Of a stretch of 64,000 nt of DNA, positions 1 to 8,904 are shown piece by piece (within the stretch, counting starts at the first letter, position 1; each line of letters begins with the position of its first letter). Source of the stretch: Geomonas oryzae (GTDB taxonomy: Bacteria > Desulfobacterota > Desulfuromonadia > Geobacterales > Geobacteraceae); assembly GCF_004117875.1 (NCBI RefSeq), contig NZ_RAHW01000007.1:1-64000 (forward strand), in the 5' to 3' direction. The notes beneath the pieces were generated by a model. That model made no database searches. It had not been told where the DNA came from and saw only the letters and a program-made list of their open reading frames with translations. Made by a program: the position numbers and the translations under genes.

Positions 1-1428
1 TTCGACTTTGGTTTCGCCATTGCCAAGGTACTGCACATCGGCGTTGGCAACGCTGTAAGTCCAGTGACCGGCGCTGTCGATGGTGATGTGGCCCAGGGCG
101 CCTTCGCTGGCGACAGGTGCGACGGCCGTATTGATCGCCGACTGGTGCTGATCAGCATCGGCAACTACCAGTGTGCCATTAGTGGACAACGTAACGGTCT
201 CAGCACTCGGGGTGTCTTCGGTGACGTACCCGGAGTCGGCACCGCTGAAGGTCGGAACGTCGTTGGTGCCGTTGATCGTTATGACGATGTCATGGGTGGT
301 GCCGTCAACGCTCTGCACCGTGAAGGTTTCAACCCTGCTCTCGCCGCTGCCAAGGTACTGGACGTCGGCGTTGGCAACGCTGTAAGCCCAGTGGCCGGCG
401 CTGTCGATCGTGATGTGGCCAAGAGCACCCTCGCTTGCAACAGGTGCGACTGCCGTATTGATTGCAGACTGGTGCTGGTCCGCATCAGTTACAACCAACG
501 TCCCGGTGGTAGTCAGATTGACAGTTTGAGCGCTCGGGGTGTCTTCGGTCACGGAGCCATGGTCGGCACCGGTGAAGGTCGGGATGTCGTTGGTGCCGTT
601 GATCGTGATGACGATTTCGTGGGTGGTGCCGTCAACGCTCTGCACCGTGAAGGTCTCGACTTTTGTCTCTCCATTGCCGAGATATTGAACGGCGGAATTG
701 GAAACGCTGTAAGTCCAGTGCCCCGCACTGTCGATCGTGATGTGGCCCAAGGCACCCTCGCTAGCGACAGGTGCGACAGTCGTATTAACGCTGTACTGGT
801 TACCATACACATCAGAAACGGTTAGCGTCCCAGTAGTGGAAAGATTGGGGTTCGATGCATCTTCGGAAACGGATCCGTGATCAGAACCAAGGCCAGGCCC
901 TGTAAGAGCGGGGGACTGTACGTCTGCGGCCGCCGCCTCGATGGTTCCCGTGGCGCCGAAAGTAACGCCGGTGGTCGTCACACCACTTGTGGGGGTGACT
1001 TCCGCGCCGGTCGGCGCTACGACGAAGATCGGATGGGTACCGCCGGCGCTGGCGGGACCACCGGCTGCCGGAGCTTCGAGCTCGATGGGCTGATCGCCGG
1101 TCAGAAGGGCCTGCTGAATCTGCTCTACTTCTGACACCGCATCGGATACCTCTTCGGGGGTCACCGTCGCATATACATCATGGTCGATGGTCACATTGGT
1201 CATACGCCCCAGATCCAGATGATTCTCCTGCGCTCCGTCAAAAACGATCGAGGCGCTGCCGTCACTCTCGGTGACGATACGATCATTCGCATAGATCGGG
1301 CTGTTCGGCATGAGGAGTCTTACCGCTCCATCCGGGGATATCGCTTTCACCGTCCCGTACAGAATCACAACCTTACCAACCACCTGGTTCCCGGCGCCTG
1401 CCGTTGCTGCGTGAGTGTTCTGTGCCAT
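1..1428 (-). CDS. LapA-type giant adhesin, retention module plus VCBS repeats (partial)
   Basis: The frame is open from an ATG at 1428 (GGAG six bases upstream) to the left edge, 476 codons, so the 3' part is missing. Residues 1-119 look like the retention module of type I-secreted adhesins, which plugs the outer-membrane channel. A di-alanine motif PAAG at residues 120-123 matches the LapG recognition pattern. From about residue 170 there are VCBS-type beta-sandwich repeats (SVSEDA, GHITIDSAGHW, VITINGTND) with an exact period of 327 bp (109 aa). By family knowledge the protein is exported by LapBCE and held at the surface until LapG cuts it. All those partner genes lie within 18 kb. The total length cannot be judged here. 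Confidence 0.92.
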   Translation of the reverse strand, partial: MAQNTHAATAGAGNQVVGKVVILYGTVKAISPDGAVRLLMPNSPIYANDRIVTESDGSASIVFDGAQENHLDLGRMTNVTIDHDVYATVTPEEVSDAVSEVEQIQQALLTGDQPIELEAPAAGGPASAGGTHPIFVVAPTGAEVTPTSGVTTTGVTFGATGTIEAAAADVQSPALTGPGLGSDHGSVSEDASNPNLSTTGTLTVSDVYGNQYSVNTTVAPVASEGALGHITIDSAGHWTYSVSNSAVQYLGNGETKVETFTVQSVDGTTHEIVITINGTNDIPTFTGADHGSVTEDTPSAQTVNLTTTGTLVVTDADQHQSAINTAVAPVASEGALGHITIDSAGHWAYSVANADVQYLGSGESRVETFTVQSVDGTTHDIVITINGTNDVPTFSGADSGYVTEDTPSAETVTLSTNGTLVVADADQHQSAINTAVAPVASEGALGHITIDSAGHWTYSVANADVQYLGNGETKVE

Positions 1429-1508
1429 GACCATTCTCCACTGTTAGATTTATTGGCTGAAGGGGGCTTGTCTAAATTCGGTTAGCGTAAACATATCTCT
1501 CAGGCAGG

Positions 1509-1546
1509 ACTATGTCTATTGTACCTTGGTACTAGATTGACATAGT
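1509..1546. promoter_or_regulatory. 38-bp dyad in the adhesin promoter region
   Basis: Outer arms ACTATGTC (1509-1516) and GACATAGT (1539-1546) are perfect inverted repeats. Inside them is a second palindrome, GTACC-TT-GGTAC (1521-1532). On the minus strand a TACAAT -10-like hexamer (1523-1518) lies within the dyad and no good -35 is visible. A regulator-binding site for the adhesin gene is an inference. Confidence 0.45.
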
Positions 1547-1649
1547 GATTAAGATTACACGGAGCTCATTCACCTTCAGTCGTCCTGTATATCTGCTGCC
1601 GTGACAACGGATAATTCGTCTGCCAGAACCGCTGCCTTTGGACTGACAA

Positions 1650-1683
1650 GAAAAGCCCTCCTTGAGACAGAGGGCTTTTTTTA
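1650..1683. terminator. Rho-independent terminator
   Basis: AAAAGCCCTC (1651-1660) pairs with GAGGGCTTTT (1670-1679) around a 9-base loop, with T-rich tracts on both strands. It sits below the six-gene minus-strand operon and above the adhesin promoter, so it should separate the two transcripts. Confidence 0.8.
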
Positions 1684-1701
1684 TGATTGAGGGGCAGAAG
1701 C

Positions 1702-1736
1702 AAATCCCCCCTGCCCCCCCTTCGCAAAGGGGGGAA
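1702..1736. repeat. GC-rich dispersed palindromic repeat, copy 1
   Basis: A C-run, TTCGC and a G-run form a hairpin. A near-identical copy lies at 30384-30419. The rest of the 1429-1859 gap holds only the dyad and terminator listed separately; I see no gene in it. Confidence 0.6.
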
Positions 1737-1859
1737 CGTGTGTTCGCATACGGCGCTGCGTAGATACTGTTACTGCACTTCCCCCGACATTCTTCGAAGA
1801 ACCTGCGCCCAAAAGGAGATCTCTGGTTCACAAACAGCGCTTCGTAGCACAGCCTGAAA

Positions 1860-3857
1860 TCAGAACGGCCGATCCAGTCGGTTGGGCTCCTTCACGAGTT
1901 TCGTGAAGTTCGAGTTCTTCTGGATCTCCTCCAGGTAGAAGAGCTTCAACAGGTTGTGGGTCGGATGATCGGGGTTTCTCTGCATCTCTTCGCGCATGCT
2001 CTGGAACGACGCGACGAGCTGCGTGTCGGTCGGTACGTCGGCCGGGGCCGTGCCGGCGAAGAGCTTGTCTACCGCGTTTATGTAGGCAAGGCTCGACGTC
2101 GCCGTCTCGGGACGCTGCGCGCTCACCCATTTCTTGATCGCCGGGGACTGCTTGATCCGGCTCGCCAGCGGCAGGAAGTAGTCGAGGTACAGGTTGTAAC
2201 GCCCGTCCTTCTTGAGCGCCGCCGAGGTCTGGCGCACCTCGCGCAAGGAGAGCGGGAAGAGCTCGGCCGAAAGCAGGCGGTGCGTGAACCACAGGTTGTA
2301 GGCGCCGTTGTCCGTGCTGAATTCGCTCACCCTGCGGTAGGCATAGGAGACCTTGTCGGAGGCCTCGAAGGCCCCGAAGTACGCCGAATCCGGGATGACG
2401 TCGTTGAACCCCCTACCCTGCTGCGCGGTGAGGAAGTTCAGGTAGGAGTTGAGCGCCATCTGCATCGAGGTGGCGTAGCTCTGGATGCTCTGCGCGTCCT
2501 GCGTCGTGTTGAGCTTCACGAGGTAATAGTCGCCGGTCCAAAGGGAGAGCTCCATGATGGCCCGCCAGAGACGGTGCGTCGACTTGAGGTACAGCTCCCG
2601 GCTCTGGTAGCCGGCACGCTCCCACCCTCCCGCGGAGTACGGGGCGATGTCGTTGAAGATCGCCATCGACTTCAATAACGCGGTGCGCCCCTCCTGGTCG
2701 GGGAGGGTCGAGAAGAACTTGTAGGCGGCCGCGTTCTCGTTGTCGGCAAGGCGCGGAATGGCGAAACTGGTCATGTCGAGGTAGTCCACCGCCGCCATGA
2801 CCACGCCGCTCGACCTGGGTCCCGCAGCCCACTTGAAGCAGAGGTCGTTGAAGGTCTTCGCCCGCTCGTAGGTCTTCTGCACCGACTCGGTCATCCCCTC
2901 GGCGTCGAGTTTGGAACTTGCCACCTGCTGCAGGCGCTTCGACTCGATCGCCGCGACGGTGAAGTTGAGCCGGTAGCGGTCCGAATCCGGAGCGCCAAGC
3001 CCGTCCACGATGCGCTGCACCAGCGTCTTCGTGTACTTCCCTTCGCTGTCCTTCTCTCCGAGGTTCCTGTCGTTCATCATGACGAACAGGGGCCCCAGCG
3101 CGTTCAGACCGTCCAGCTTGCGGGCGATGATGGCCCGGTTCACCACGAGGTTGATGAGGTTTCGATAGTAGAAGGGGGTGTTGGTCGGCACCGCGCCGCT
3201 CGTCGCCCCGGTGGCGATCTCGTTCTTCTCGATGTAGAGGATCGACCCGTTCCAGATGCCGTAGACCTGCGCCACGAAATCATCGGCGTCGTCACGCTCC
3301 AGGGCCTGCAGCGCCTTCACCATGCCGCTCCAGTAGGCGATCTCGGGCATGGAGGCCTTCCCTTTCAGGCTCTCGATGGTCTTCGCCGCGGCGGCGAGGC
3401 TCTCCGGGTTGTCGCTTTGCAGGTAATCGATGGTCTGGGCGATGGCGAGCCTCAGGTAGTCGCGGTCGCGAAAGAGCTGCGGCTGCTCCCCGTGACGCTC
3501 GGCTCCCTTTTGCCCGGGCGCCAGTTTTCCGCTCCAGGTGGCGATGTAGGAGGCGAGGGTCTCGCCGATCTCCTGGTCGCGTTTTTCACGCCAATCCTTG
3601 ATCTCGTTCTTGTCCCAGTAGGTCAGCTCGTAGGCGACATCGAGATACGGCCCCCACTCCCTGATCTGCGGGGCGGCAACCGGGGCGGCGACCTTGGCCG
3701 GGGTCGTCTTGTGTTCCTTCTTGGCCGGTGCGGCGTGCCCTTTTTTCTTGGTGGCGCCCCAGGAGGGTGCGATCGCCAGCAAAAGGCAGATGGCGCAGAA
3801 GATGATGAATGACAGTATCCGTTTCGGGCTAGTTTTTCCTAAGGCAGTCGTACGCAT
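1860..3857 (-). CDS. Exported 665-aa protein of unknown family
   Basis: I do not recognise a named family. I place the start at ATG 3857 because AGGAG lies seven bases upstream and the product then begins with a charged stretch and a hydrophobic signal segment (residues about 14-31). The open frame extends to 3968, but that would bury the signal inside the upstream gene. The mature protein is soluble-looking, rich in helix-forming residues, with a Lys/Ala/Pro linker after the signal and no membrane segment. It overlaps the TonB-like gene by 29 bp and is the last gene of the operon, so it is probably a periplasmic or outer-membrane partner of the ExbB/ExbD-like module. Confidence 0.75.
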   Translation of the reverse strand: MRTTALGKTSPKRILSFIIFCAICLLLAIAPSWGATKKKGHAAPAKKEHKTTPAKVAAPVAAPQIREWGPYLDVAYELTYWDKNEIKDWREKRDQEIGETLASYIATWSGKLAPGQKGAERHGEQPQLFRDRDYLRLAIAQTIDYLQSDNPESLAAAAKTIESLKGKASMPEIAYWSGMVKALQALERDDADDFVAQVYGIWNGSILYIEKNEIATGATSGAVPTNTPFYYRNLINLVVNRAIIARKLDGLNALGPLFVMMNDRNLGEKDSEGKYTKTLVQRIVDGLGAPDSDRYRLNFTVAAIESKRLQQVASSKLDAEGMTESVQKTYERAKTFNDLCFKWAAGPRSSGVVMAAVDYLDMTSFAIPRLADNENAAAYKFFSTLPDQEGRTALLKSMAIFNDIAPYSAGGWERAGYQSRELYLKSTHRLWRAIMELSLWTGDYYLVKLNTTQDAQSIQSYATSMQMALNSYLNFLTAQQGRGFNDVIPDSAYFGAFEASDKVSYAYRRVSEFSTDNGAYNLWFTHRLLSAELFPLSLREVRQTSAALKKDGRYNLYLDYFLPLASRIKQSPAIKKWVSAQRPETATSSLAYINAVDKLFAGTAPADVPTDTQLVASFQSMREEMQRNPDHPTHNLLKLFYLEEIQKNSNFTKLVKEPNRLDRPF

Positions 3858-4938
3858 ATTCCAACTCCTCGCATCGCTGGGATGGCTCTCGTCCCCTGGA
3901 GGGGAAGATGATGAGGTTGAAGGACGATACCCGTTTGGTTCCCTTGAACTGGAACTCACCCTTGTCATTGGTGCAACTGTGGCGCGAGCCGACGACGCTC
4001 AGCACCGCCTTGATCGCTTCCTCCTGTTGTAACGCGCTGTCGCAGATCTTGAGGCTCATAAGGGACACCCCGCGCGACAACGAGACGTCGGAGCCGGCAG
4101 CGGCACTTCCCGCCGGGCTCTTGCTGCGCTCCCGGGCAGCCGGGGACGTTTTTGCCTTCGGCTCCTCGATGGTCGCCTCGGATACACTTCGTACCGCGGC
4201 GACACGCGGCGCCGGGGCGCTCGCAGCAACCTCGACCGGCCTGGTCGGGCGCTGCGGCGAGAGGGCCGGTTCGCTGGCCGAGGGGAGTGCGGCCGTGGGT
4301 CCTCCGCGCACGCGGTAGATATAGGTACTCTTCGTCGAAGGGCGCGCCCCCACCTCCGCGGTCGCCTCCTTCCTCAGCCTCGTCGCCGGGGTGCCGATGC
4401 TGCCTGCGGCGGCCGGCTCGAATCCCTCGGGGGCCTGACGCTCGCGGGTGACCACCGGGGAAACCGAGACTTCGGACCCGCTCTGGTACCCGTAGGACCG
4501 GGCGACGACCGGGTAAGGCGCCTCGGCAGGGTAATTCGCCTCGTGCCGCTTTGCGGCTTTGCCGGGTGAGGTCGCCTCCGGGCGCCTCCCCTCTTCCACC
4601 GGCGCGTTGTACTGCGGCGGCTTGGCATCCAGGGCGTACACGGTGCGCTGCCGCTGGACCTTTTCCGCGACCGGATGCTCAGGCGGCACCTGCTTTTTCG
4701 GTTGCGCCGGGGGGGCCTTCAGATCCAGTTTGCTCACGTCCATGATGGTGCGTTTCGACACCGGTACGCCCGGCATCTGGAACCGGCTCACGCAAAGCGC
4801 GACCGTTGCGAGCACGAGGGCGACGAAGAGACGCAGCCAAGACGGGACCGGGGGGCGCAGCTCATGGTCCGCGCAAACGAGGATCCGTTTCAGCCGCGTG
4901 CCGCCATAGCCGCAGGTGCTCTGGACGCGCGCGCTCAT
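3829..4938 (-). CDS. TonB/TolA-like single-pass envelope protein with Pro-rich linker
   Basis: This 369-aa protein has one membrane segment (residues about 34-52), then a long Pro/Ala/Arg-rich linker and a compact C-terminal part with four cysteines (299, 322, 356, 365). The layout is that of TonB or TolA, which span the periplasm and pass force from an ExbB/ExbD motor. I do not see the normal TonB C-terminal motif, and the cysteine-containing tail is unusual. Its ATG overlaps the stop of the ExbD-like gene by 4 bp, so the two are translationally coupled. The role is inferred from layout and neighbours. Confidence 0.65.
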   Translation of the reverse strand: MSARVQSTCGYGGTRLKRILVCADHELRPPVPSWLRLFVALVLATVALCVSRFQMPGVPVSKRTIMDVSKLDLKAPPAQPKKQVPPEHPVAEKVQRQRTVYALDAKPPQYNAPVEEGRRPEATSPGKAAKRHEANYPAEAPYPVVARSYGYQSGSEVSVSPVVTRERQAPEGFEPAAAGSIGTPATRLRKEATAEVGARPSTKSTYIYRVRGGPTAALPSASEPALSPQRPTRPVEVAASAPAPRVAAVRSVSEATIEEPKAKTSPAARERSKSPAGSAAAGSDVSLSRGVSLMSLKICDSALQQEEAIKAVLSVVGSRHSCTNDKGEFQFKGTKRVSSFNLIIFPSRGREPSQRCEELEYAYDCLRKN

Positions 4939-5408
4939 CTTTTATCACCGGTGCGCGAGGTCCGCACCACCGCAAGGCCGTCCGCACTCCAGTACTTGCT
5001 CACCACCGCCGCCGCGGACAACAGATCACTGCTGTACGATTCGGGAAGCGGCACCACCACCGGGCGCGGATGTTCCCGGTTCGTCTCCTGGAGGTTTTTC
5101 AGCGCGGAGCAGAGTTCGTCGTAGGAAAGCAGCGCGGTCCTCGCCGCCTCCTTGCCGCGCACGACGTGCACGAGGCAATAGGGCCTCGCGCCGTGCCGGT
5201 CCACGAGAAGCTGATGGTAATCGGGGTTCGACTGCATCGCCACGAGCTCGGGGCTTCGCTCCACCACCGGGGCGGGGAGGTTCATCTCGGCGACCTGGCT
5301 GCTGGAGGTGTCCATCCTCGACATCTGGGTGAAGACCAGAAGGAGCAGAAAGGCGACGTCGGTGAAGGAGATGAGCCATTGGTTCCTGGATGTTCCGACG
5401 GTGCGCAT
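4935..5408 (-). CDS. ExbD/TolR-like proton-channel subunit
   Basis: This 157-aa protein has a short cytoplasmic N-terminus, one membrane helix (residues about 12-27) and a periplasmic domain. The helix carries an aspartate in the setting FTDVAFLLL (D17), the position of the proton-carrying Asp of ExbD/TolR/MotB. It lies 9 bp after the ExbB-like gene and overlaps the TonB-like gene. Sequence outside the helix is divergent, so this is probably a specialised paralogue and not the housekeeping tolR. Confidence 0.72.
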   Translation of the reverse strand: MRTVGTSRNQWLISFTDVAFLLLLVFTQMSRMDTSSSQVAEMNLPAPVVERSPELVAMQSNPDYHQLLVDRHGARPYCLVHVVRGKEAARTALLSYDELCSALKNLQETNREHPRPVVVPLPESYSSDLLSAAAVVSKYWSADGLAVVRTSRTGDKR

Positions 5409-5417
5409 GGCGTCCCC

Positions 5418-5993
5418 CTAGATCTTCACCTGCAGGCCGCGGTTGATCGAGCGTTTCGCGACGACGTCGAGGCAGACGCAGATCCCCTGCAGCAGCACGT
5501 AGTACATGAGGGCGAAATAGGTGGACCAGAGCTTCGCGCCGATGGCCCCGTTGTTGATGGCGCTCCCCGGGTCGCCGGTATAGAGGAAGATGACGATCAT
5601 CCCCGCCACGGTGCCCCAAAGCCCGATGGGGGGGAGCAGGTTCGCGCACATGTAGATGCGGTTCACGAAAAGGCCGTTGAAATTGTTCTGCGCCACCTCG
5701 CGGGTGGCATCGTAGAGGAACTCCTTCGGCGCCGGCTGCCCCGCGGCCCCTTCACTCTGGCTTGTCGCCCAGAGCATCTTCGCGACACTCTCGGAGAGGG
5801 TGTCCTGCGGCGAGGCATGCTTGTCCTTCACGCTGTCCAGGTGCTTGTGGTCCAGCGACTTCGCGTGGATGAACGCACGCACCGCGAGGACCATGGCGAT
5901 GATGAAGATGCTGGTGGTCAAGGTGAGCGAGATCCTGAGCGACCAGATGTTGAAGCTCATGGGGTTGATGGTGATGAGGCCCAGAATGTCCAT
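5418..5993 (-). CDS. MotA/TolQ/ExbB-family proton channel protein
   Basis: This 191-aa protein has three predicted membrane helices (about 19-41, 113-138, 155-177). The second contains GLWGTVAGM (124-132), which fits the GLLGTVxGM pattern of ExbB/TolQ. By family it forms a pentameric inner-membrane channel around an ExbD/TolR dimer and converts proton flow into movement. The ExbD-like gene follows directly. It is somewhat shorter than E. coli TolQ and lacks an obvious extra N-terminal domain. Confidence 0.75.
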   Translation of the reverse strand: MDILGLITINPMSFNIWSLRISLTLTTSIFIIAMVLAVRAFIHAKSLDHKHLDSVKDKHASPQDTLSESVAKMLWATSQSEGAAGQPAPKEFLYDATREVAQNNFNGLFVNRIYMCANLLPPIGLWGTVAGMIVIFLYTGDPGSAINNGAIGAKLWSTYFALMYYVLLQGICVCLDVVAKRSINRGLQVKI

Positions 5994-6011
5994 GTCGTCG
6001 GCTCCTTGGCG

Positions 6012-6557
6012 TTATTTCTTGGCGATGCGCGCCAGGTCGCTGTCCAACTGGCGGATGGCTTCGTCCAGCGTGGTGGTCTTGCCCTGGATCTGTACCGACA
6101 TCTTCTGGTAGGGGGCGTACAGCCTCTTCATCTCGGCGAGTACGCTCCCCGCATCGTCCCGGTAGTTGAGCACGATGAGAAGGCGCGTCTTGACGAGGGC
6201 GATCTCGGCCGAGAGCTGCGTCATCTCGATGTTGGAGCCGTCCACCGCCTGCGTCACCAGATAGTCGACGTGCCTTCTCAAGTAGTCGTCAAGCGGTGCC
6301 TGGAGCTGCGCCGCGGTCTTGGTCTCGCCGCTCGCGATGAAATGCTCGGCGAAGTTGAGAAAGACAAGCAGATCCTTCTTCACCGTCTGCAGCCTGAGCT
6401 CGAGCCCTAGGTCGTTCGCCTGCTCCGAGGTCGGCTCCTGAACGGGCGCGGCAACGCCCTGCGGCTCGGCGGCGAAAAGCGCCGAGGCGTTAAGAAGTGA
6501 CACCACTGCCGTCACCACGACGGCCGTTTTCCATCGTAATGCAACGCTGTGATCCAT
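6012..6557 (-). CDS. Small exported helical protein
   Basis: This 181-aa product has a signal peptide (hydrophobic stretch about 11-28, cleavage near ALFA/AEP). The remainder is mostly helical, with heptad-like leucine spacing and no cysteine or catalytic motif. I do not recognise the family. It sits between the OmpA-like gene and the ExbB-like gene, 18 bp from the latter, so it is probably a periplasmic accessory of the module. Confidence 0.7.
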   Translation of the reverse strand: MDHSVALRWKTAVVVTAVVSLLNASALFAAEPQGVAAPVQEPTSEQANDLGLELRLQTVKKDLLVFLNFAEHFIASGETKTAAQLQAPLDDYLRRHVDYLVTQAVDGSNIEMTQLSAEIALVKTRLLIVLNYRDDAGSVLAEMKRLYAPYQKMSVQIQGKTTTLDEAIRQLDSDLARIAKK

Positions 6558-6639
6558 ATCCGACTCCTCTCACGAATGAGCTTTTGCGAGCTCATCTATC
6601 GTGATCCACTGCCCGGAGCGGCATCGCGCCCCGCGCCGG

Positions 6640-8904
6640 TCAGGGTCCTATGTGATGGGTACTTCTCGGCTTGATGTTGATCCTCAACCCCGTGTCGATC
6701 TTGAAGGTGCGGTACGGGATGATTTCCTCCCGGCCGGCGTCGAGGGTGATCTGGAGATAATCGGGGAATTCGCGGAAGCGGACGTTGGTGAGGTCGAACT
6801 TGTCGACCGCAGCGCCTTGAGCCCCCATGCCGTTCACCGCACCGATGAGGTCGATGACCAGGCTGTAGGGCTCCACCATGGTGATCACGCGGAAGTCGCT
6901 GACCTTGCCGTTGGTGAAGAGGCTCAATCCGTTCTTGTCGATGGTGACCCCGGTCAGGGCGATCTTTCCCTCGGGTGTCGGCGTTGATGGGGCGCCCTTG
7001 AGGACGAAGGGTTCCTCGTCGGGGAGGGGCGGCACCGGCTCCTGCTTTCTGAGCGCGGACGAGACCGGCTCGGCTTCCGGAACGGGAACGAGCAGCGGTA
7101 CCTCCGGTGCGGCTACAGCGGGGAGCGTCGGCTGCGGTGCGGCGGGAGTATCTGCGGCGGGGGCGGTCACTTCCTTTGCCCTTTGTGCAGAGGGGAGTTC
7201 AGGCGGCAGTTTCGCCGCGGCAACCTCCCCGGGGGCAGGTTCTCCCTCGGCAAGCGGGGCAGGCTGCGGTGCAAGCTGCGCCGCGGGGAGCGCCGCGGGT
7301 GCCGCGGCACCCTGCGGGGCGGCCTCTACGGGACGGTCCACGTAGGAGGAGTCGATTTCCTTCTTGCGCTGCGCCGAGGGGAGCGGAGGGGGGACGGCCC
7401 CCTCCGCTACTGCGGTTGTCGGCGCGGAGGGGAGCAAAACCGCTTCCGTCTCCCCCTTGCGCTGTGCTGCGGGCAGGTCGGCCGCGCCGGCCTGCGGTAC
7501 GAACAGTTTTTCCGGTTCACCCTGGCGATAGGCCGGGGTAACGCCGCCGTCAAGCGGTGCGTTACCCTTCGCTGTCTCCAGGGCTAAGGGCTTTTTTCCG
7601 AGCGAGCTCTCCTTTTGCACGGCGGCAGGTGCCGGAGCCGTCACCGGTAGGGCTTCCCTTTTCTTGCACACGAGGTTCGCCTCGATGCGCCTGTTCTTCG
7701 CGCGTCCCACGGCGGTCTTGTTGTTCGCTATGGGGCGGCTCTTGCCGTAACCCTTGGCGGTCAACCGCTTGGGATCGATGTGGAAGTTCTTCACGATGTA
7801 GTCGCGCACCGCCTGGGCGCGCCGCTCGGAGAGCCGCTGGTTGTGGTCGACGCTGGCGGTGCCGTCGGTGTGACCGGAGATCTCACCGTACGCCTCGGGG
7901 AACTCGTTCAGGAAGTCGCCCACCGATTTGAGCTCGGCGTGGTACTGCGGCTTCACGTTCCACTTGTCGGTGTCGAAGTTGATCATGAGCACCGCGGGCT
8001 GGTTGCAGAACCTCTTTTCGGCCTTGGTCGGCTGGGCCACCATGACCGCGGCGTTGGCGGCGCCGGTCCCCCCCTTGCCCGTGCAGGTCAGGGAGTAGAC
8101 GGTGTCGACCGCCGGGGTCACCGTCATCGAGCCGTTCACGGCGACATCACCCAGGTCCGGGCGCATCTCGCAGTTGTCGGCGCGCTTGCTCTTCCAGCTC
8201 AAGATGGAGCGCTCCCCCTTCTTGATCGAAGTGGGGGAGGCGGCGAGCGCCACCTCGGGAGCCGCGACCACGACCGGAGGAGGCGGAGGCGGAACGGTCA
8301 GGTTCAGCGTCGGTTGCGCCTGCGGCATGGTGCGGGGCGCCGACTGCGGCGGAGCCGGCGGCTCGGGAAGCTTGGCAACGGCAGGAGCTCCGCCGAAGGG
8401 GATGTACAGCCCCGTGGTGTACTCGACCACGTAGTCGTCGAGCTTGTTGTTGTAGAAGATGCCGCGCACGTCGCCGCGCCAGGCGACGTCCTCGGTCACG
8501 AAGTACTTGAAGCCCCCGCCAAGATCGAAGGCCCCCTTGGTGCCGGGAGGAAGCTGTACGCCCGCGTAACCTGCGGCGAGGTTCGGGACGAACTTCTCAT
8601 TAGGGCGGAAGTTCCACAAAAGGTCAGCGCCGTAGCGGTTGAAGTCGTGCTCGCTGCCGTTGCGGCTGTTTCTGAGCTTCGCGTAGTCGTAGAGCGCTTC
8701 GAGCTCCAGGTTTTTCGTGAAGTTGTAGCCGGCACGCAACCCGAAGACCGGAGAGGTTTCCAGGTGTTCCTTTCCGGCGAAGGAAACACCGCCCACCATC
8801 GGTGAGATGGAGAAGGGTGAGGTCGTAGCTGCTGACACGGTCCCGGGGAGGGAGGCGGCGCATAGCAGTGCTGCAGTCATGATGGCCAATGAATTCGTTT
8901 TCAA
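6640..8904 (-). CDS. OmpA-family outer-membrane protein with C-terminal AMIN-like domain
   Basis: I place the start at TTG 8904: GGAGA is six bases upstream and it gives a clean 25-residue signal peptide ending TVSA. An in-frame ATG at 9021 lies inside a TTGACA hexamer and would precede the signal with 39 polar residues. Order: beta-barrel about 26-171, Pro-rich linker, small Ig-like segment, OmpA-C peptidoglycan-binding domain about 301-414 (ISGHTDGT, NRRIEANL), a long Ala/Pro linker with repeated LPSAQRK-type motifs, and a C-terminal AMIN-like beta domain (about 650-754). It should tie outer membrane to peptidoglycan. It is the first gene of the operon with the ExbB/ExbD/TonB-like genes. 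Confidence 0.82.
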   Translation of the reverse strand: MKTNSLAIMTAALLCAASLPGTVSAATTSPFSISPMVGGVSFAGKEHLETSPVFGLRAGYNFTKNLELEALYDYAKLRNSRNGSEHDFNRYGADLLWNFRPNEKFVPNLAAGYAGVQLPPGTKGAFDLGGGFKYFVTEDVAWRGDVRGIFYNNKLDDYVVEYTTGLYIPFGGAPAVAKLPEPPAPPQSAPRTMPQAQPTLNLTVPPPPPPVVVAAPEVALAASPTSIKKGERSILSWKSKRADNCEMRPDLGDVAVNGSMTVTPAVDTVYSLTCTGKGGTGAANAAVMVAQPTKAEKRFCNQPAVLMINFDTDKWNVKPQYHAELKSVGDFLNEFPEAYGEISGHTDGTASVDHNQRLSERRAQAVRDYIVKNFHIDPKRLTAKGYGKSRPIANNKTAVGRAKNRRIEANLVCKKREALPVTAPAPAAVQKESSLGKKPLALETAKGNAPLDGGVTPAYRQGEPEKLFVPQAGAADLPAAQRKGETEAVLLPSAPTTAVAEGAVPPPLPSAQRKKEIDSSYVDRPVEAAPQGAAAPAALPAAQLAPQPAPLAEGEPAPGEVAAAKLPPELPSAQRAKEVTAPAADTPAAPQPTLPAVAAPEVPLLVPVPEAEPVSSALRKQEPVPPLPDEEPFVLKGAPSTPTPEGKIALTGVTIDKNGLSLFTNGKVSDFRVITMVEPYSLVIDLIGAVNGMGAQGAAVDKFDLTNVRFREFPDYLQITLDAGREEIIPYRTFKIDTGLRINIKPRSTHHIGP

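Noticed and set aside
4806-6410. A 534-codon open frame on the plus strand
   Set aside because: It is antisense to the ExbB/ExbD-like genes; its composition (Arg/His/Gly/Asp) is that of a shadow, while the opposite strand shows helices and family motifs.
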